A stretch of DNA of 64,000 nt. Source: Ostrinia nubilalis. Taxonomy: Eukaryota; Arthropoda; Insecta; Lepidoptera; Crambidae. Position numbers and translations under genes: made by a program. Below are positions 1-13,820 of the stretch, piece after piece. The stretch spans positions 8,093,001-8,157,000 of the forward strand of contig NC_087097.1 in NCBI RefSeq assembly GCF_963855985.1, written 5' to 3'. The notes beneath the pieces are model-generated. The model was given only the letters and a program-made list of their open reading frames with translations, was not told the DNA's origin and did not search any database. The stretch's first letter is position 1. Every line of letters begins with the position of its first letter.

Positions 1-3000
1 TGTTTTACATTAACATCGAAATTATATCCAGAATGGGCGCTGTCCTCCATACACGACTTGGCCAAGAGTGCGCGAGTCTGAGTCACCAAGCGACGCGTGC
101 GCATCTAAGGAAACTTGAAAGCTTTCTTTGTGGATTGCGATATGTTTGACATACATGGACACAGGTATTTCTGGCGGCATCAATTTGGAAGAGTGGCTTC
201 GATTGTCTTATAATCAATTAATAAATCTTTATTAACCTGTCCTTTTCTGACATAGATGTAAGATTAATAAAGTGCTGATTACTGAACAATAATTAAAATC
301 AAACATGCATGTAATTGCTATTTCATTATTTCGAAAGCTGTGCTTAATCATTGTGTAGATCTTTTCATCATCTTGATTGCATTATTATTTACGAATTGTT
401 AAGTACATAGTTTAAACAAAACAATCTGCAAATCTCGTATGTAGCATAATACGAGTATAAGGTTTAACAATATTATCTACTGAACTAAATTTGTAGACTC
501 CACGCGATATTACAACCTAATACTCATAGATCCTTTGGAAATGTGCCAATGCATGTACAGTTAACCAAAGTCAGACTTTAGATTGTTTCTGCAATGTCGC
601 TCTTATTACCACTACAGACATGGTGTCTAGCTTAACGTGCCGTTACCTGTTCATATGAAGTTATGGTAACTTAATGCTTGTCAACAGACGGAAGCACGTG
701 ACCCCATTACCGACCGGGACCAACTGTACCAATTACATTTACTTTTAAATAGTGTCGGTACTGCATATGCTTATTGATTTACAAGACTGTTTGTGGATGT
801 TTCAAAATCATTGTACCTAATTAAGGTAATCATTTAGGTGCAATTTAGAATTAACAATCTGATATACCTACAGCTACCATGTTTAGAGCTATAAAGTCGA
901 CTCTACCAAATGCTTAGACTATGCCAGAGACAAAAACCAACTCAAGCAGATAATTACAGCTTATAGGAGAGTTTGGAAACTGGAAAACCAATTTGTTTAG
1001 GTAATTACCTACTTTTTATTAATTTCATGATTATAATATAACTCCATCGCTATCTTAACCTGAGACTGGTATTTTATTGGTAATTTTAAACGCGAATATT
1101 ACATATGATGTGGTTTTATTAATTGTAACAACTTCTTACGCGCATACCCTAAAAGTAATTTCGAAATGAGGATTGCCGGCTTTCCGCTAAGTTGTTTACC
1201 TGCCTCATAATAAATATGACTACAATTTATGTAACCTAGAATTAACAAACAAGTTTCCAGTAACTCAACAATTTGCATCTGTTATGAAGAAACCTTAAAA
1301 ATAAGTACTCATAACTCCGAAGGATAACCTATAAATTCTTCAACTTTACAATTTCCAAGTGATTGCACTCACTTCACAAGTTTACGAGTATGAACATCGG
1401 ATTTCACAATGAGTGTTCAGGTGTTGCATCAATTATGGACCAGACTGTCCCACGACTGGCGGGATACTCCGAAAAACGTTATCCAAAGTTTCAAATTCTT
1501 ATATCTCTCTCACGCACAGCGAGATGCCAGCACGATCGAAAATGACAGATAGATCTGAAACCATGTAAACAGCATTTCAGAGTAGCCCCTGCTGGTTCTC
1601 ACTTCCCACCGTGCGTAGGAGTGACTACCGAACGTGCGTTTGCGCAAACCGAATGGTATCCTCCCGTAAACGCAACGTTAATTGCACGATTCGACTAATT
1701 AACCGTGAAGGCTGAACGTTCTGTTTAATTTTGTACCGATTTTAAACAGCTTAAACGAATTATGTTATTACGAGTTTATCCGAATGCAAATTGATGGTCG
1801 GGAGTTGATATGTTAAAGAGATTGTTGATTCCAATTGAGAACTTCATTTACCTACGCAGTTCAAAGGTCGTCGATGCAATCGTTAGATTCATTGATGACT
1901 GCTTCATAACACTTTCCATATGGTAAGTACATTGGTCAGTTGGTTTGGTATACAACTTTACAACACCTTTCATGTATTGCGCAGTGGTTTGAACTCTTGA
2001 ATCAATCACGCTAAAATAATAATCATATAGACAAATTGATATCTTAAGATGACTGATCGATTTATATCCAATTGAAGCTGAATAGATATCGAAATGATCA
2101 TAATAAATATGCAATATTGGGCTTTGACCGACCTGAAGCATATTGGTGGCGCAATTGTGGCGCTTAAAAGATAAATCGGCATTCATCTACACCTCTAATT
2201 ACGTATGCCGACTCAACATTCGTAAGTGCCCGATCAGTTTTCGAAATCTCGCCAAACTCGTCGATATCAGATTCTCAATCGATAAATTATTCATGAGCAT
2301 TCGATCGCACAATAGGGTTTGCGGAATCAATATTTATGGACACTGGTATGAGAAAAAAATCGAAACGAGATACAGGATTGGGCCGCATTGGGCGCTCTGC
2401 CCAAATTAGAGAACCCTCTAGTGGGGAACACGAAAAACCTGATTCCATGACTAAATTTAGTTGGTTTAACTATGTTAATTGGCAAGAAAGAACCTGTTGT
2501 TTGACGGGACAATACCATGGCCCCTGGACAAATATTTAGATAATGAGCCCAAAGAGATGGTCAACGTAAATATGCGGGTCAAGTTGATTGATGAGGCTCT
2601 TATTTTGTCCATATTTTGCTGTTGTATTTAAATCATTGTTAATGAAGATGTAAATTTCCCTAAAAAGTTAGATAACTAATGTTAAAGATTAGCATAATGG
2701 CGTCGGGCGCTTTAAATAAATCAAACAATACTCATTTGTAACATGTATATCTAAATATATTTCACTCCAAAAAGTTTAACAATGAAAAAGTACAGTAACC
2801 GGTGCCAAACATTGCTGCAGTAAGTATTAGTTATTCACAGTCTAATGACACGTTAAACTCGAACAATGAAACCACAATAACAACGAGTGATATGCAGAGT
2901 GGGTGTCATCTTTTTTGCATCCAGTAACTGATTGCAAAGTGGGACAATTATGAATAAAATTTACAGCGATAATGTGGCTCCTATAAATATGTACCGGACC

Positions 3001-4836
3001 AGTTGAACTAGTTTTGTTCTCAGTAATAAATCGCTACATCCTTCTGTGGTTTTGTCCAATCACTCAGTTGTATGAGTGCAGCCTCACGACTCTATTGTAT
3101 GCATCCACCTGATGCGTTTTGCGTGTGGTCCTCAATGAACAACCATTATGCTTATGTAATTCGTGTTCTCGGTGAGCTGTTTTGTTTTACTTAGGGACAG
3201 AAGTACCTACTTTGAGTTTTTATAATGTGCACAATTTTACCACAGTCGTACGAGTATAATCGAATTGTTTTTTTAACTAGTGGCATAAAAAATTAAATAG
3301 TATCTGACTTGTCAATTACCTAGGGTAAGCCATTCAATACGAGTAGGTACTTATTATTAATATAAAATAACACATAATAGTTTTGCCTTCATTTGTTTCA
3401 TTTGTTTGTTTCAGATATCCGCGTACGAACATCTGCCAGTAGAGAGGATATCAAGAAACCAGTCGCCATCATTCATCAATAATAAAGATATAAACATACG
3501 TATATGTATACGTACGAGTATAATACGTTGCATATCGTTTTTCATAGTTTATTTCCTAACACAAAGAATGTACAAAAGACTGATTTTCACAACATTATCT
3601 GTCAATTTCCCCGTCCAAGTTATTAAAATCATAATTTTATAAAGATGAGTCATTACCACTTAATGCAACCACTCTCAAACTATAACCCCACTGCGCTGGG
3701 CTGGTTGGGTGAAGGGTCTACGCCTGACATTTGGTCCCTGGTTACATAACTCGAACCTCGTGACCCGTTCATCTGCCTGTCATTATCTTGTCAGTGCCGC
3801 ACCACAATCGTCATCGCCGCTGCCGGTAAATTATCAGAAAATATTCTGTTTGACAATGAGCTTAATCTAAATTCTTCACGGATTAGACCGAATACCTGTC
3901 GCTTCACGAAAACCTTCTACGATCTCTAGGTACTTGACTTCTTGTGTTGTTTATAAACAGTTTTTGGATTAGAAAATCAGCCGCACGAAAATCAAATCAT
4001 TCATATTTTCATGTAATTTTCACACGACAATACCTAAATTAGTTAATGTAATGCTACAACAAAGTCTATTCTTGGATGGTTGAGCATTTATTAATTGCAT
4101 ACAGGTATGGCCGGATGCCTGACTTCGTTAGCCTATGTATTATTATAACAACCAGTAAAGTTTCACCAAAATTCGTGAAATGATACTGTTTCAGGAAGAA
4201 ATTATCACGAGTACGTCGACCGTTTGCGGTTATAATATTCAAAGGAATTTCCTTAATCATACCTACTATACTACTATACAATGCAAACATTTAAAATAGT
4301 TTATTCTAATTTAATGAGATTTTTTGTTGAGTTCCTCATGGTTTATTTACAAATACTCGAGCTATTTTATATCGTTAAACATTCCTTAAAAGTTTCGTCA
4401 TGCTATTATGCAAACATTTTGACAAGTAGAGTCGTCATGTCGTATCTATTAATACACACAACACCAGCCTAATTTGACCTCCCTTATGCTTAAACTTATT
4501 AACACAAAGCGTTACTTCGCGGTTCTATTTAAAGTAGCCTTTAAACATTTAAGACGCCGTGGGAAAGACTTTGAAAAAGACAGGTACCATTTGTTTGTAT
4601 CGGTTTTCTGACCTACTTAATGGTCAATAGTGAGTATGTAGGTCAGTAGTACTATAGAATAAGTACTAGTACTTCGGTACTTTTCGGTAAACCTTGGTAT
4701 TATGTAGTACGAACACATAAACGGGAATTAACAATAAAAATAACTTAAGTCCTAGCAGCAACTAATTCCTTGATTATTATGACCAAAATGCTCATGAAAA
4801 AACTATGTAGGTATACCAATATTAAACACGAACTAA
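1..4836. other. gene-free AT-rich stretch
   Basis: I see no exon, RNA gene or recognisable mobile element here. The open frames are short, use AT-rich codons, carry no recognisable domain and lack paired splice sites. The DNA is probably intergenic or part of a long intron of a gene outside the window. Confidence 0.5.
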
Positions 4837-5057
4837 TCTACACTAATATTATAAAGAGGAAAACTTTGTTTGTTTGTTTGGTTGTAATGGATAGGCTCAA
4901 AAACTACTGGACCGTTTTTAAAAATTCTTTCACCATTCGAAAGCTACATTACTCACGAGTAACATAGGCTATATTTTATTTTGAAAAAAAAAATTGTTCC
5001 GTAAAATATTTGGGTTTTTCGGAGTCCACGCGGGCGAAGCCGCTGGCGGAAAGCTAG
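4837..5057 (+). mobile_element. short non-autonomous Helitron-like element
   Basis: A 221-bp unit begins with TCTACACTAATATTATAAAG and ends with GAAAGCTAG. It sits exactly between an A (4836) and a T (5058), with no target-site duplication, as Helitrons do. Just before the terminal CTAG is a GC-rich stretch that can pair as GCGG...CCGC, the expected 3' hairpin. I recognise the internal text (TTTGTTTGTTTG, then a segment on 'aggctcaaaaactactgg') as a very common lepidopteran repeat. It encodes nothing. The Helitron assignment rests on termini and insertion site. Confidence 0.75.
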
Positions 5058-8000
5058 TATAAGAATACTTAAGTATATGTAATTGTTTGTTCTGAATGTT
5101 ACATTTTCAGGCCTGAAATATGATCCAACTTTGATGATTTTTGTATAGAAATAAGTAGAAGAACAATCTCGAAGGACAAAATACATGAATTAAGCTAGTG
5201 GCAGAAGCTTTTTATTAACTTTCGTGTTACATTTGTAACTGTACCTTAATCGACGAACGTAAAAGGCAAGATTACAACCAATTGAAACTGATTATGTCAC
5301 AAATGCTTTTATAATTAATTTTTCATTATAAATTAAAGTAAAAAGTTCAAGGAACTCCGTTAATTATATCAATAAAAACGATAAGACCAAACAAAGAGAA
5401 TCGTGTATGGTCACATCGTCCTTTGTTGTCTCACATACAAATGTGATCAATTTATTTAAGTCTCCCGAAACTTAAATGCTATTTTTTCTGTTATCAGTGA
5501 CTCAGACCCTCAGATCATAGAAAGAGAATAGATATGAAGTCGCGCGTAACTACAACGAGAACCAGTGTCCCCACATTTCCCCCACCACAGCTCCCACACA
5601 CACATTCAACTGTGTAAAAACAAAGCGACTGAGAGTCTACGACAACATGTGCAACCGGCTTAAAAGTGCTGTGATTGGCCAGAAGGCGTGCCTTATGGCC
5701 AATCAATGGCCGCGTGACGTGACGCACACTTTGAAAAAAGCAATTAGAGAGAAGAAAGATAAAATGGAGTCGATAAGATATCGATACTTTAAATCCTGGG
5801 GGCAAGACTCGAAATTGGTTTAAAAAATGCTTGTATGAAAACCTTTTTATTATTATACGTTATTATTATGTTCTTTAACGATTTTTGCATAAAGGAGTCA
5901 GTTCCATTTTGTATGGACGAAAAACTCAGAATCAATTATTGGGACTAAATGAAGTTACCTTATATTAATTTACCCCAACCAAAGCTCAATGTCGTTATCG
6001 ATGGAGTATAGAAGTTATAGACTGACAAATTTTGTATGAAAAGTCATGGGTTAAGTAGGTACTTGCGATTTTTACCAGTATTTACAATATTGGTAATATA
6101 TTATTATTTACTTTAATAATATTAACAGGATCACTGTAATTATTATTAACTACTATCGCGCATTAACTTTTTAATTATGGCGAAATTCGTACCGCCTATG
6201 TTTATCAAAAATAATGCCTATATTAGGCTTTCAACTAGCTCTTATAGTAATTACATAGTTGACAGTTACTAATCCCTTCTACTATTGTTATTGTTTTTGT
6301 AAAAACTTAAAAATCGCAAGCAACTCATGATTTTTTCATTCAAAATTAGAAAATAGAAAATAATAATTTACTTCTATTTATCGATAATAGGAAACCGTAT
6401 TAGAACACGAGCCCTGCACTATGTTACGACCGGCACATGCGGCCGTACTGTGTATTTTCACGCGTCAGTGGATATCGGAAGAAATAAAATACATTGCGCA
6501 GTAGTTACGCATGACATAAAGTGGTTGCTAACTAAATCGTCAATGTACAACGTGTTTGAATTTTTATCACCACTAATTTCGATATCGCAGTAAATGTCAC
6601 GGCACTGAATTCGTTCGTAAAAATGTTTAGTTTTTTTTATTTATAAGCAAAATACCAATGGATTTGCAATACTTACATGTGGTAAATGACTTCATTGTTC
6701 CTGTAGTTCTTCGTTTCACTTATGTTATTGCACGTTACGACGCATTATCCAACAATATCGGAGAACATTTCCTCAGTACGACTGAATCGCGACTAACCTG
6801 GCGTCGCGGGCGATGTTCGTTTCTGGGCATATCGCGGAGACACGCGCCACGCCCCCGTTTCACATCTATTCCCTTCTATGATCTGAGCTCAGACCAATGT
6901 AATGGGAATTCATTGCCTGAGCTTTTTGTTTTGTAAATCGGATACAATTTAACTTGTCTTCCTTGGTCAGCCATGTCGATTCAGTAAAACGAACGGTAGC
7001 TTTATTCAAGCTTCAAGTAAATCCGCCTTTAAATATTTATACTTCTAAGATTTAATGACTTTAATTGACTAACCTCATTACGACTTAGGTCACCTGTTTG
7101 TAATTCCTGTGACATTCCGTCATTGCCTTGTCAACATCGGCCTCCGTGTCGTGGAGATCTAATCCTTAATGGGTAATGTTTAAGATGTGTTTATGTTTGT
7201 GCGTGGAATTCGCGAAAAGCGTGGGTATTCTTAGGGGTCATAGTCGCAGGCGCAGCCTCGACACTGGTGCGTGACGCGCGACGAGTGTCGGACGCGAATG
7301 GTGCGTGATGCGAATATAGAACTCTGACACCTCAATGCCAAGTTAATACACGTATCCTTCATTTCTTATTCAAAAGTCTGCATCCAAAGCATGGGACTTT
7401 TCGATTCAAGGTAACACGTATGGGCCTTACAAATGACAGAATGGTACTACCTACGTGTAGTTATGATGTACGAGGTACAGTGAGAACTATATGATTCTAG
7501 AGTGTTCGTTTAACTCGATCTCTTCGACTCAATCTATAAGAATTTTTTGTAGAGTATAAGTACTCCAAAAAATTATTGTCTAGACCCTTTAGAAAGTTAC
7601 ACATAATACGATAGCTATAGAGGTGACGTGACACTATATTTTTTCTTAACTTTCGATCAAGCGTGATTGTGACATAATATGATGCGATACGAAATATCTT
7701 TTGCAGAAATGTATAAAATATCTTAAGTTAAGAGTCGATTAACTACATGATGTAGTAGCTTTACATTACCCTGATAACGTAAACACCTACAAAACTATAT
7801 ATTTGTCAAACACAAAAGACATCATCATAAACAATTTGGCCATATTATTATGTATGAAATAACACACAAAAGCAGTCAAGAATATTACGCAAAAATATGC
7901 TATTATGGAACATCGATCGAATCGAGTCTAAATGAGTGGGTTGAGTCCATAACCCTCAGATTACATCGACAGTGCGCCATTATAAACCAATAATGATCAG

Positions 8001-8237
8001 GGAGTCCATTGAAATTAAGAAACAAATTCTTGAAAGCGGGTTAAAATTGTCGAATTTCCCGAATCCAGTAGTACGAGTACTATAATTTTGGTACCATCAA
8101 TTATTTAATTTTGCTACGCGTATCGAGTAACGAGAACTCGTTCGAGTAACTAGTAAGTTAATGTTCAATGGTACCGTCGTCAATGTTGTCTTTGAGGTAG
8201 GGTAGATAGATCAGGTTTTTATTTTATGTTTGTCTGG
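5058..8237. other. no gene recognised
   Basis: Apart from the promoter-like patch at 5640-5795, I see nothing firm. A GC-rich, CpG-containing patch at about 7240-7310 could be a conserved regulatory island, but no open frame with splice sites goes with it. An open frame at 6658-6936 has no recognisable motif and I do not call it. Confidence 0.45.
5640..5795. promoter_or_regulatory. promoter-like cluster: paired CCAAT boxes, CRE-like and DREF-like sites
   Basis: GATTGGCC and GGCCAATC face each other across a 16-bp spacer (inverted CCAAT boxes of NF-Y type, about 5672-5703). They are followed by TGACGTGACG, like a CRE. About 60 bp on comes ATATCGATAC, which contains the TATCGATA core of DREF/BEAF sites known in insects. 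The patch is GC-richer than its surroundings. No exon is visible next to it, so whether it starts a transcript is unknown. The motif clustering is visible; the promoter role is inference. Confidence 0.3.
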
Positions 8238-8429
8238 TCGATCTGTGAATTGTGATTGTGTGATTTTTTGTTTTTGTCCTTGCATTGGTGCACACTGGGT
8301 TGGCCATAACCATGGCCATGACATTTATCCTGTGGGTCTGGACAAGGTGCACATTATATTTGCAAGTCAGTCCAAAAGCGATCGCTAAGCCTTTTTTTCT
8401 ATGGATTTTTTGACAAATTCGATTTTTGA

Positions 8430-8816
8430 TTCATTTATAAAGGTGCATTTTGTCTAGGGGGGCTGGCGTCATGAGTCGACTCCAGTGTTGTATTCCTAAT
8501 TTTTTTTTATTTTTATTTTTTTGTGTGTATTTTCTCAACATGGCAAAATTTGATAGTGGCGCCCTCTTGTCAATGTCTTGTTTAATGTTTTGTTTTTTGT
8601 ATTTAAAATGTTGGTTGGAGAGGCACCCGCTGAAAACCAGCGTCGGGGCACGCGTGCATGCACGCGTGGCTCGATTAATGCTGAGCGGGCGCCTTTTTGG
8701 CACAAAATATGCGTGTACAGTTTTAAGTCCCTTTGTTCTGTTTTTCTGTTTTCTTTTGTGTCAAATAAAGTTTTTCTTATTCTTATTCTTATTCTTATTC
8801 TTATTCTTATTCTTAT
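8430..8816 (+). mobile_element. non-LTR retrotransposon 3' end with hexamer tail
   Basis: A T-rich, gene-free sequence ends in AATAAAG followed by seven copies of TCTTAT (8775-8816). This is the layout of a LINE 3' untranslated region with poly(A) signal and short tandem tail. Inside is a perfect 20-bp palindrome, CACGCGTGCATGCACGCGTG (8649-8668), between GC-rich arms (CACCCGCTG... and ...GAGCGGGCG) that may fold. No reverse-transcriptase frame is attached, so it is 5' truncated or its upstream part has decayed. Two open frames here are low-complexity artefacts. The clade is not assigned. Confidence 0.55.
8775..8816 (+). repeat. (TCTTAT)7 microsatellite
   Basis: Seven perfect copies of a 6-bp unit directly follow AATAAAG. 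It is best read as the 3' tail of the retrotransposon remnant it terminates. Confidence 0.9.
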
Positions 8817-9087
8817 CAGTCCCAGATATACCCACAGCCATTTGCTTCAGTTTATCCGTGATCATGGCGCTTTTGACAGCTGGGTGCGCATGAGTAGCGC
8901 AGCAGCAAAAACAAAGACAAGGCTACAGCGCGGTCGTCTGATTGACGAAGGTCCTACCTACAATAAATTATTAACCAGATTTTTTAAATTGACCAGTCAT
9001 GTTGCCAAGTCTATTTTACTGTGACACGTAAATAAATGCTCCAAATACGAGTAGTATAAAGCTAACAACGAATCTAGTCTAGTCAAT

Positions 9088-9150
9088 CTAGTGAAGGTCG
9101 CTGGAAGCGCCTGGATGCGGGCAGCGCAGGATCGGTCATTGTGAAAATCC
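9088..9150 (+). pseudogene. RTE-type LINE ORF2 C-terminal fragment
   Basis: The frame reads LVKVAGSAWMRAAQDRSL and then stop where related copies have Trp, followed by KS. This is the stereotyped C-terminal end of lepidopteran RTE-like endonuclease/reverse transcriptase ORFs (compare VAGWRWMQAATNRPLWKSLG at 34347-34480 on the other strand). Only about 20 codons survive and the Trp codon is TGA, so it is dead. Confidence 0.6.
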
Positions 9151-9447
9151 AAACGTCCAGTATTGAACGTGCTTTGAATTGAGTTGAAACGTGAAAGCTA
9201 AGATACTATACTAACCATAATTATTGTTGTCACCAACGAAGGTATCAATTACCTACCGTCATTTTTAATGTTTACTCTGCTTACCGCAAAGGCAGCAGCA
9301 ATTACTTAAATATGCCAAAATGTGTAAACAAGTCAAGTAAAGATCTTGAAACTGTCGACCACATTCTTATTCGGTTTGTCACCAACTTGTATGAACTGTT
9401 TTGGCAGTTTTGGGCATGATCACATTTTATTTATAAGATTAACTCAC

Positions 9448-9590
9448 GCCCGTATTCACAAACGATGCTTGCTTATATGAAGCAGCAAATCGAACGTATA
9501 GCGTTGAATAGAGGTCTGTGATTGGTTCGTGTGTCACCCTGTGCGTTCACGCGGACTGTCAGACCTCATAGTAATGTTTGGGAATACGGC
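9448..9590. mobile_element. small MITE with GCCCGTATTC termini
   Basis: A 143-bp unit starts GCCCGTATTCACAAACG and ends with the near inverse, GTTTGGGAATACGGC, with CG-rich internal sequence and no coding capacity. Termini this similar in inverted orientation indicate a miniature inverted-repeat element. No clean target duplication is visible, so the superfamily is unassigned. Confidence 0.55.
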
Positions 9591-9776
9591 CGTCAATCCG
9601 CTACGGCCTGCTGGTGTCGATATTATCAGTGGGGTGGTCCTTCAGCAACAAGGAAAGATGCAGGATGCAAGGGTAGCCTGAGATCGGGTTCAATGGCATG
9701 CGTTAATGGGAGGCTGACGTGTCGCAGTTTGCTCTATTATCATCTTTACGAGTATGATAATAAATAAAACTCATAA

Positions 9777-9893
9777 CCCCTTTATTAATTAAAGTTACAC
9801 CCTAGTTGAACTCTGGCTTAAGTTGTAATTTAGTATGGAAATATCATTTTAATCCAAGGTTCATCCTAGATGTAACTTTTTATTAATAGGGGG
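9777..9893. mobile_element. 117-bp MITE, CCCCTTTATTAAT terminal inverted repeats (copy A)
   Basis: The left end reads CCCCTTTATTAATTAAAG then TTACACCCTAG. The right end is the imperfect inverse (CTAGATGTAAC..., TATTAATAGGGGG). A second copy with the same ends and core ('gttgaactctggctt') lies at 34552-34669. It does not code. The superfamily is not assigned because no convincing target duplication is seen. Confidence 0.7.
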
Positions 9894-12800
9894 ATAGAAT
9901 AAGAACATAATATAGTCCTACCTAAATTACTATAACCGATAAAGTTAATGTACACAAGAATAGGTCCACAGGATAATCGTGCTACAATACACTTAAATGC
10001 TTAAGGGCTAAAGTGTTATTGGCTCACTGTAATCACGTCGCCTCGGCCTGGCGCGGAATGCGAACGCCAACAAACCTATTCCAGATTGTAAATAATTAAC
10101 ATACAGGCCATTTTGTGGCTAATTTACAACCTATTAAGATACTGTAGCTTGCGTTTTATTAAGTTATAAGTAGCGTTGAAGAACTTAATTTATGTCGTTC
10201 AGGTTTAACTTTGTTGTTTGAGATGCAGTTTTATTACGCACTGTTTTTACTTACCTACTTAGGTACCTAAATGCTTGAACTGACTGTGTTTTAAATACAT
10301 ATATGATCTTTTATTTATTTACAAGATACAAAAACATTCACTATTTATGTAAAAGACTCGTAAATGTGTAATTATAATTATTCACACACCATTTATAATT
10401 TGTAGAAGTATTCTCAGAAAAATATTTGTTTGAATTTAAATAAAATGAAGGTGAAATGTAAATTAGTAACTGATGGTGTATTAAATTACGAGTACAATAA
10501 GTATAGTTAATAAGTCCCCAAAAAATTGTGAAGACTCATGTAAGTACACACATAGAAGGAAAACTATACGCTTCGTTTGCACTTTGTAGGAGATTTGTCG
10601 GTCAAAATATTTGACTCCAAATTAGACGGAGGCGGAATGTATAAAAACACAACAATACTGTAATAAAATTAAATACAGATTGATGTTTATAGATAAGTTC
10701 ATAGTACAGACTCTTACATTGTTGTCCAATCCGTAATTAATGTAAATGAATAATACAAAATCGTTTAGATAAATTGTTTTCTATATAGTATAGGTAATAA
10801 CTTAAAGAAATCTGTTGTCCCTCACCACATTATACAAAGAAGTAATTCATTCACTTTTTTCAATTTGTCTCTACAAATGAAAAGGCAAATACGTAGTATT
10901 CTATCAGATCAACGAGCATTGATGTATTTCGGCCTGTTAAATATGAAATAAAATATTATGTTAAATACACCGCGTATCTTACGATCAAAAACACTTTATT
11001 TCTACCAGTGGCATGTATGGCATCATAATCCTAACATAATAAAATACTTCGCAATTTAATTATTGTCACTGTTTGTTTTTTTATGTTTTTCGCGACATAA
11101 AGTGACAAAAGAGCTTTACTACACTTCCCAGGTTCGATCTGTTACTAAAATCAAATGATCTTTGTTTAAAAGGTTAGAGCGTGAAAACATAACAAACTTA
11201 ACAACCAGATTTACATTCGCGTGAATAATATTTATAGTAGACAATATTGTAATTCTTGGAACATTGTTTATTTACTTCATACTCCTAATTTATTGCCGAT
11301 ATTGAACATTACTTTGTCTCCATAGAGTTCAAAGAACTATAATCCCCAGTAAATACATGTTTCTTGGTATTTGTATTGTCATTGTACAATCGTTTGGTAA
11401 CAGGTAACTAAACAGTCAGTCGTAGTCACATAGCTTTACCTGGAAGCGAGGCTTATCACGCGCGGATATGACTAAGGTAGACCAAGTGACAAGTATAGTT
11501 TTTGCCCAAATTAGCCCAGTCCGGCTCTACCAAAGCTCAACTGCGAAACGATGAGTTTAACGGATGCTTGGGTTAATCACGGGTTTTTATAATACGATTG
11601 GCTAATTCGTTCTGCGGAAAAAAAAACTGTTTATGCAACTTTGCATTGAATAATAACAGAATTACTCACTGTTATGGACCACTATAGTAAATACAATGCA
11701 TTTTAGATCCGGTGTGTCTTCGCTTATTACCTACCTGTATACTAAAACCCAGTTAAATTTTTATTACATTTGAGCACAATAATACTCGTAATAACGATTA
11801 CAAATAAATCATAGAGTAGTAATAGCCTATAAAATCTTATCATAAATTGCTCAGAGAAACTTAACTCGGCCAAAAAAAGATAATGTCTTTACAACAGCTC
11901 TATCTCAATAATATGAAGTCTCATAAAAATAACTAAAGGTAAATTAAATTAGAGCGCAATTCTCACTATAAATAAACTTTAACGACTGTATTACTTAATG
12001 AAGCTTTTGATATTTATGATTGAGATTTTATAATACAAGGTAAAATACCAAACACTTATTTTTTGCCCACAGAAACTTGTTTCAAAATTCAAGTATCGAG
12101 ATGTTTAATTTAAAATTAACTTTAGCTCGTGTTCGACAGTTAATGAGTTGTAAATAACATTAATTTATCAAGTCATAAACCCGCAAACCAGTTAAGAAAA
12201 ATGGCGGCCATAACAAACTTTATTTAATGTGTTTATGGCGGTCCCTAATTCAGGTTTGGCAATCATCATAACTTACATGACAATGATTTTAAATCGGGAT
12301 CGAAATGAACACTTATTTGAAAAAGGTCCTAACTAAATAAATGGCTTTTTGGGGATGTCAATGATCCAAATTCGTTGTAAACAGTTGTAAGCGTCGATCT
12401 GCTGAGTGATTGACAATGCATGCGTGGGCGCCGCCTGACAGCCGCCGCGTGTCATTACGCCTCAATCTAATATAATAACGCCTATGCCCATGTTTTTCAT
12501 TCGTTTTTTTGTCGGCGACCATGCTACATTAGTAATCATAATCTTTGGACGTATCATTAGGCAAGTCTTGTTTTTACTCTTAGATTCCATCAATTGTGGG
12601 AAGAATTTAAAACGACATTCATGTTTTTAGAACCGTTTACCTCCATATAAAGTTCAGTGCACCAAAGGACACAAATGAGTAATGTGTTGTACTGTAAGTA
12701 ACTATATTTTCTAGTCCTTTTGATACTTAGTACACTTTGGGACTTGCGAAAGTACCTACTCATTAAAAGCCATCTTACCTAAAAATTAATTAAACTAGAA

Positions 12801-13820
12801 AAAATTACAGTAAACCCATTTTAGATAGTATGATGTGTTTGTCTAATTTATTTCAAATACCTAACTACGTGCCTGCACTGCTAGAGCGCTGCATCCTGTG
12901 ATAAGGAATATTGTAGCTCAAACATTGTTACACCGTAAACGGCGTGAACCCTCTATAAAATATTTTAATCTTAAATGTTGTTTACTTTATTGATGCAGTT
13001 TCTAAAAATTCCTTTTTATTAGAAATAGAATCTGATTTTGACCTTAAAACATAAATAATGATGATGAGGTCTTAGATATAGCACGTGTTCTCAGATTCTG
13101 ATACAAGTATCCTTAAATTACTTGGTTTTTACGACACCGACCTATAAAACTCTTCAATGTCGTTAAATTCTCTAACCTTCGCACACAGGAAATAATTACT
13201 GCAAATAATTATGCAAATATGTATGATAATTCGGTTTGTCCAACCTTCTAGTATGGCCACTTGCTTCTTAACTATGAGGGGACACCTACATGCGTCAACA
13301 GAATTTGCATTACTTATGAGTTATGTCATTGTTATCCAAAAGTGCCGGAAAAAGGCAAGCAAACAAACATTTGAGTATTTATGACATCATTCAGGCGTAT
13401 TCTCAATAAAATATTTGGTCACATTTTATTATGTATAAGGTCATAGGTAAAATAGCTTATTATTGATTGAGCTTACTTATGTGATCATCAAAGTGCGAAT
13501 AAATATTACCTATTGTAAGTTTTAAAATTAATAATATTGTACAAAATGAAAATATTGCATGAGAAGCCTATCTTATCGAAAGCTCCTGCGGAGCTTTGCG
13601 CGGGAAAAGTTTAAATAAGTTAAGCAATTTCCTAGGATCATAACATTACCTACATATTACTATGTATCACTAAAACATTAACTTTAAAAAATTACTCAAA
13701 TCCATTCAATTTCGGTTTCGTAAAAGTTTTTCAAAAATCTTCTACAATTACAATAATATGTTACACAACATTATTCCAAATTATAATTGCAAAATATTAT
13801 GAGAAAAACACTTCACTAAC
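9894..13820. other. no gene recognised
   Basis: AT-rich DNA without a supportable exon, RNA gene or repeat with defined ends. A short GC-rich patch near 12420-12460 (CGTGGGCGCCGCC...) might be regulatory. It has no open frame or splice signal that I can defend. Confidence 0.45.

Noticed and set aside
6658..6936. 92-codon plus-strand open frame
   Set aside because: No family resemblance, ordinary local composition and no splice sites; likely chance.
8450..9024. Two long overlapping open frames (147-148 codons)
   Set aside because: They run through T-rich retrotransposon 3' sequence and the TCTTAT microsatellite; the peptides are low-complexity Phe/Leu/Ile runs with no domain.
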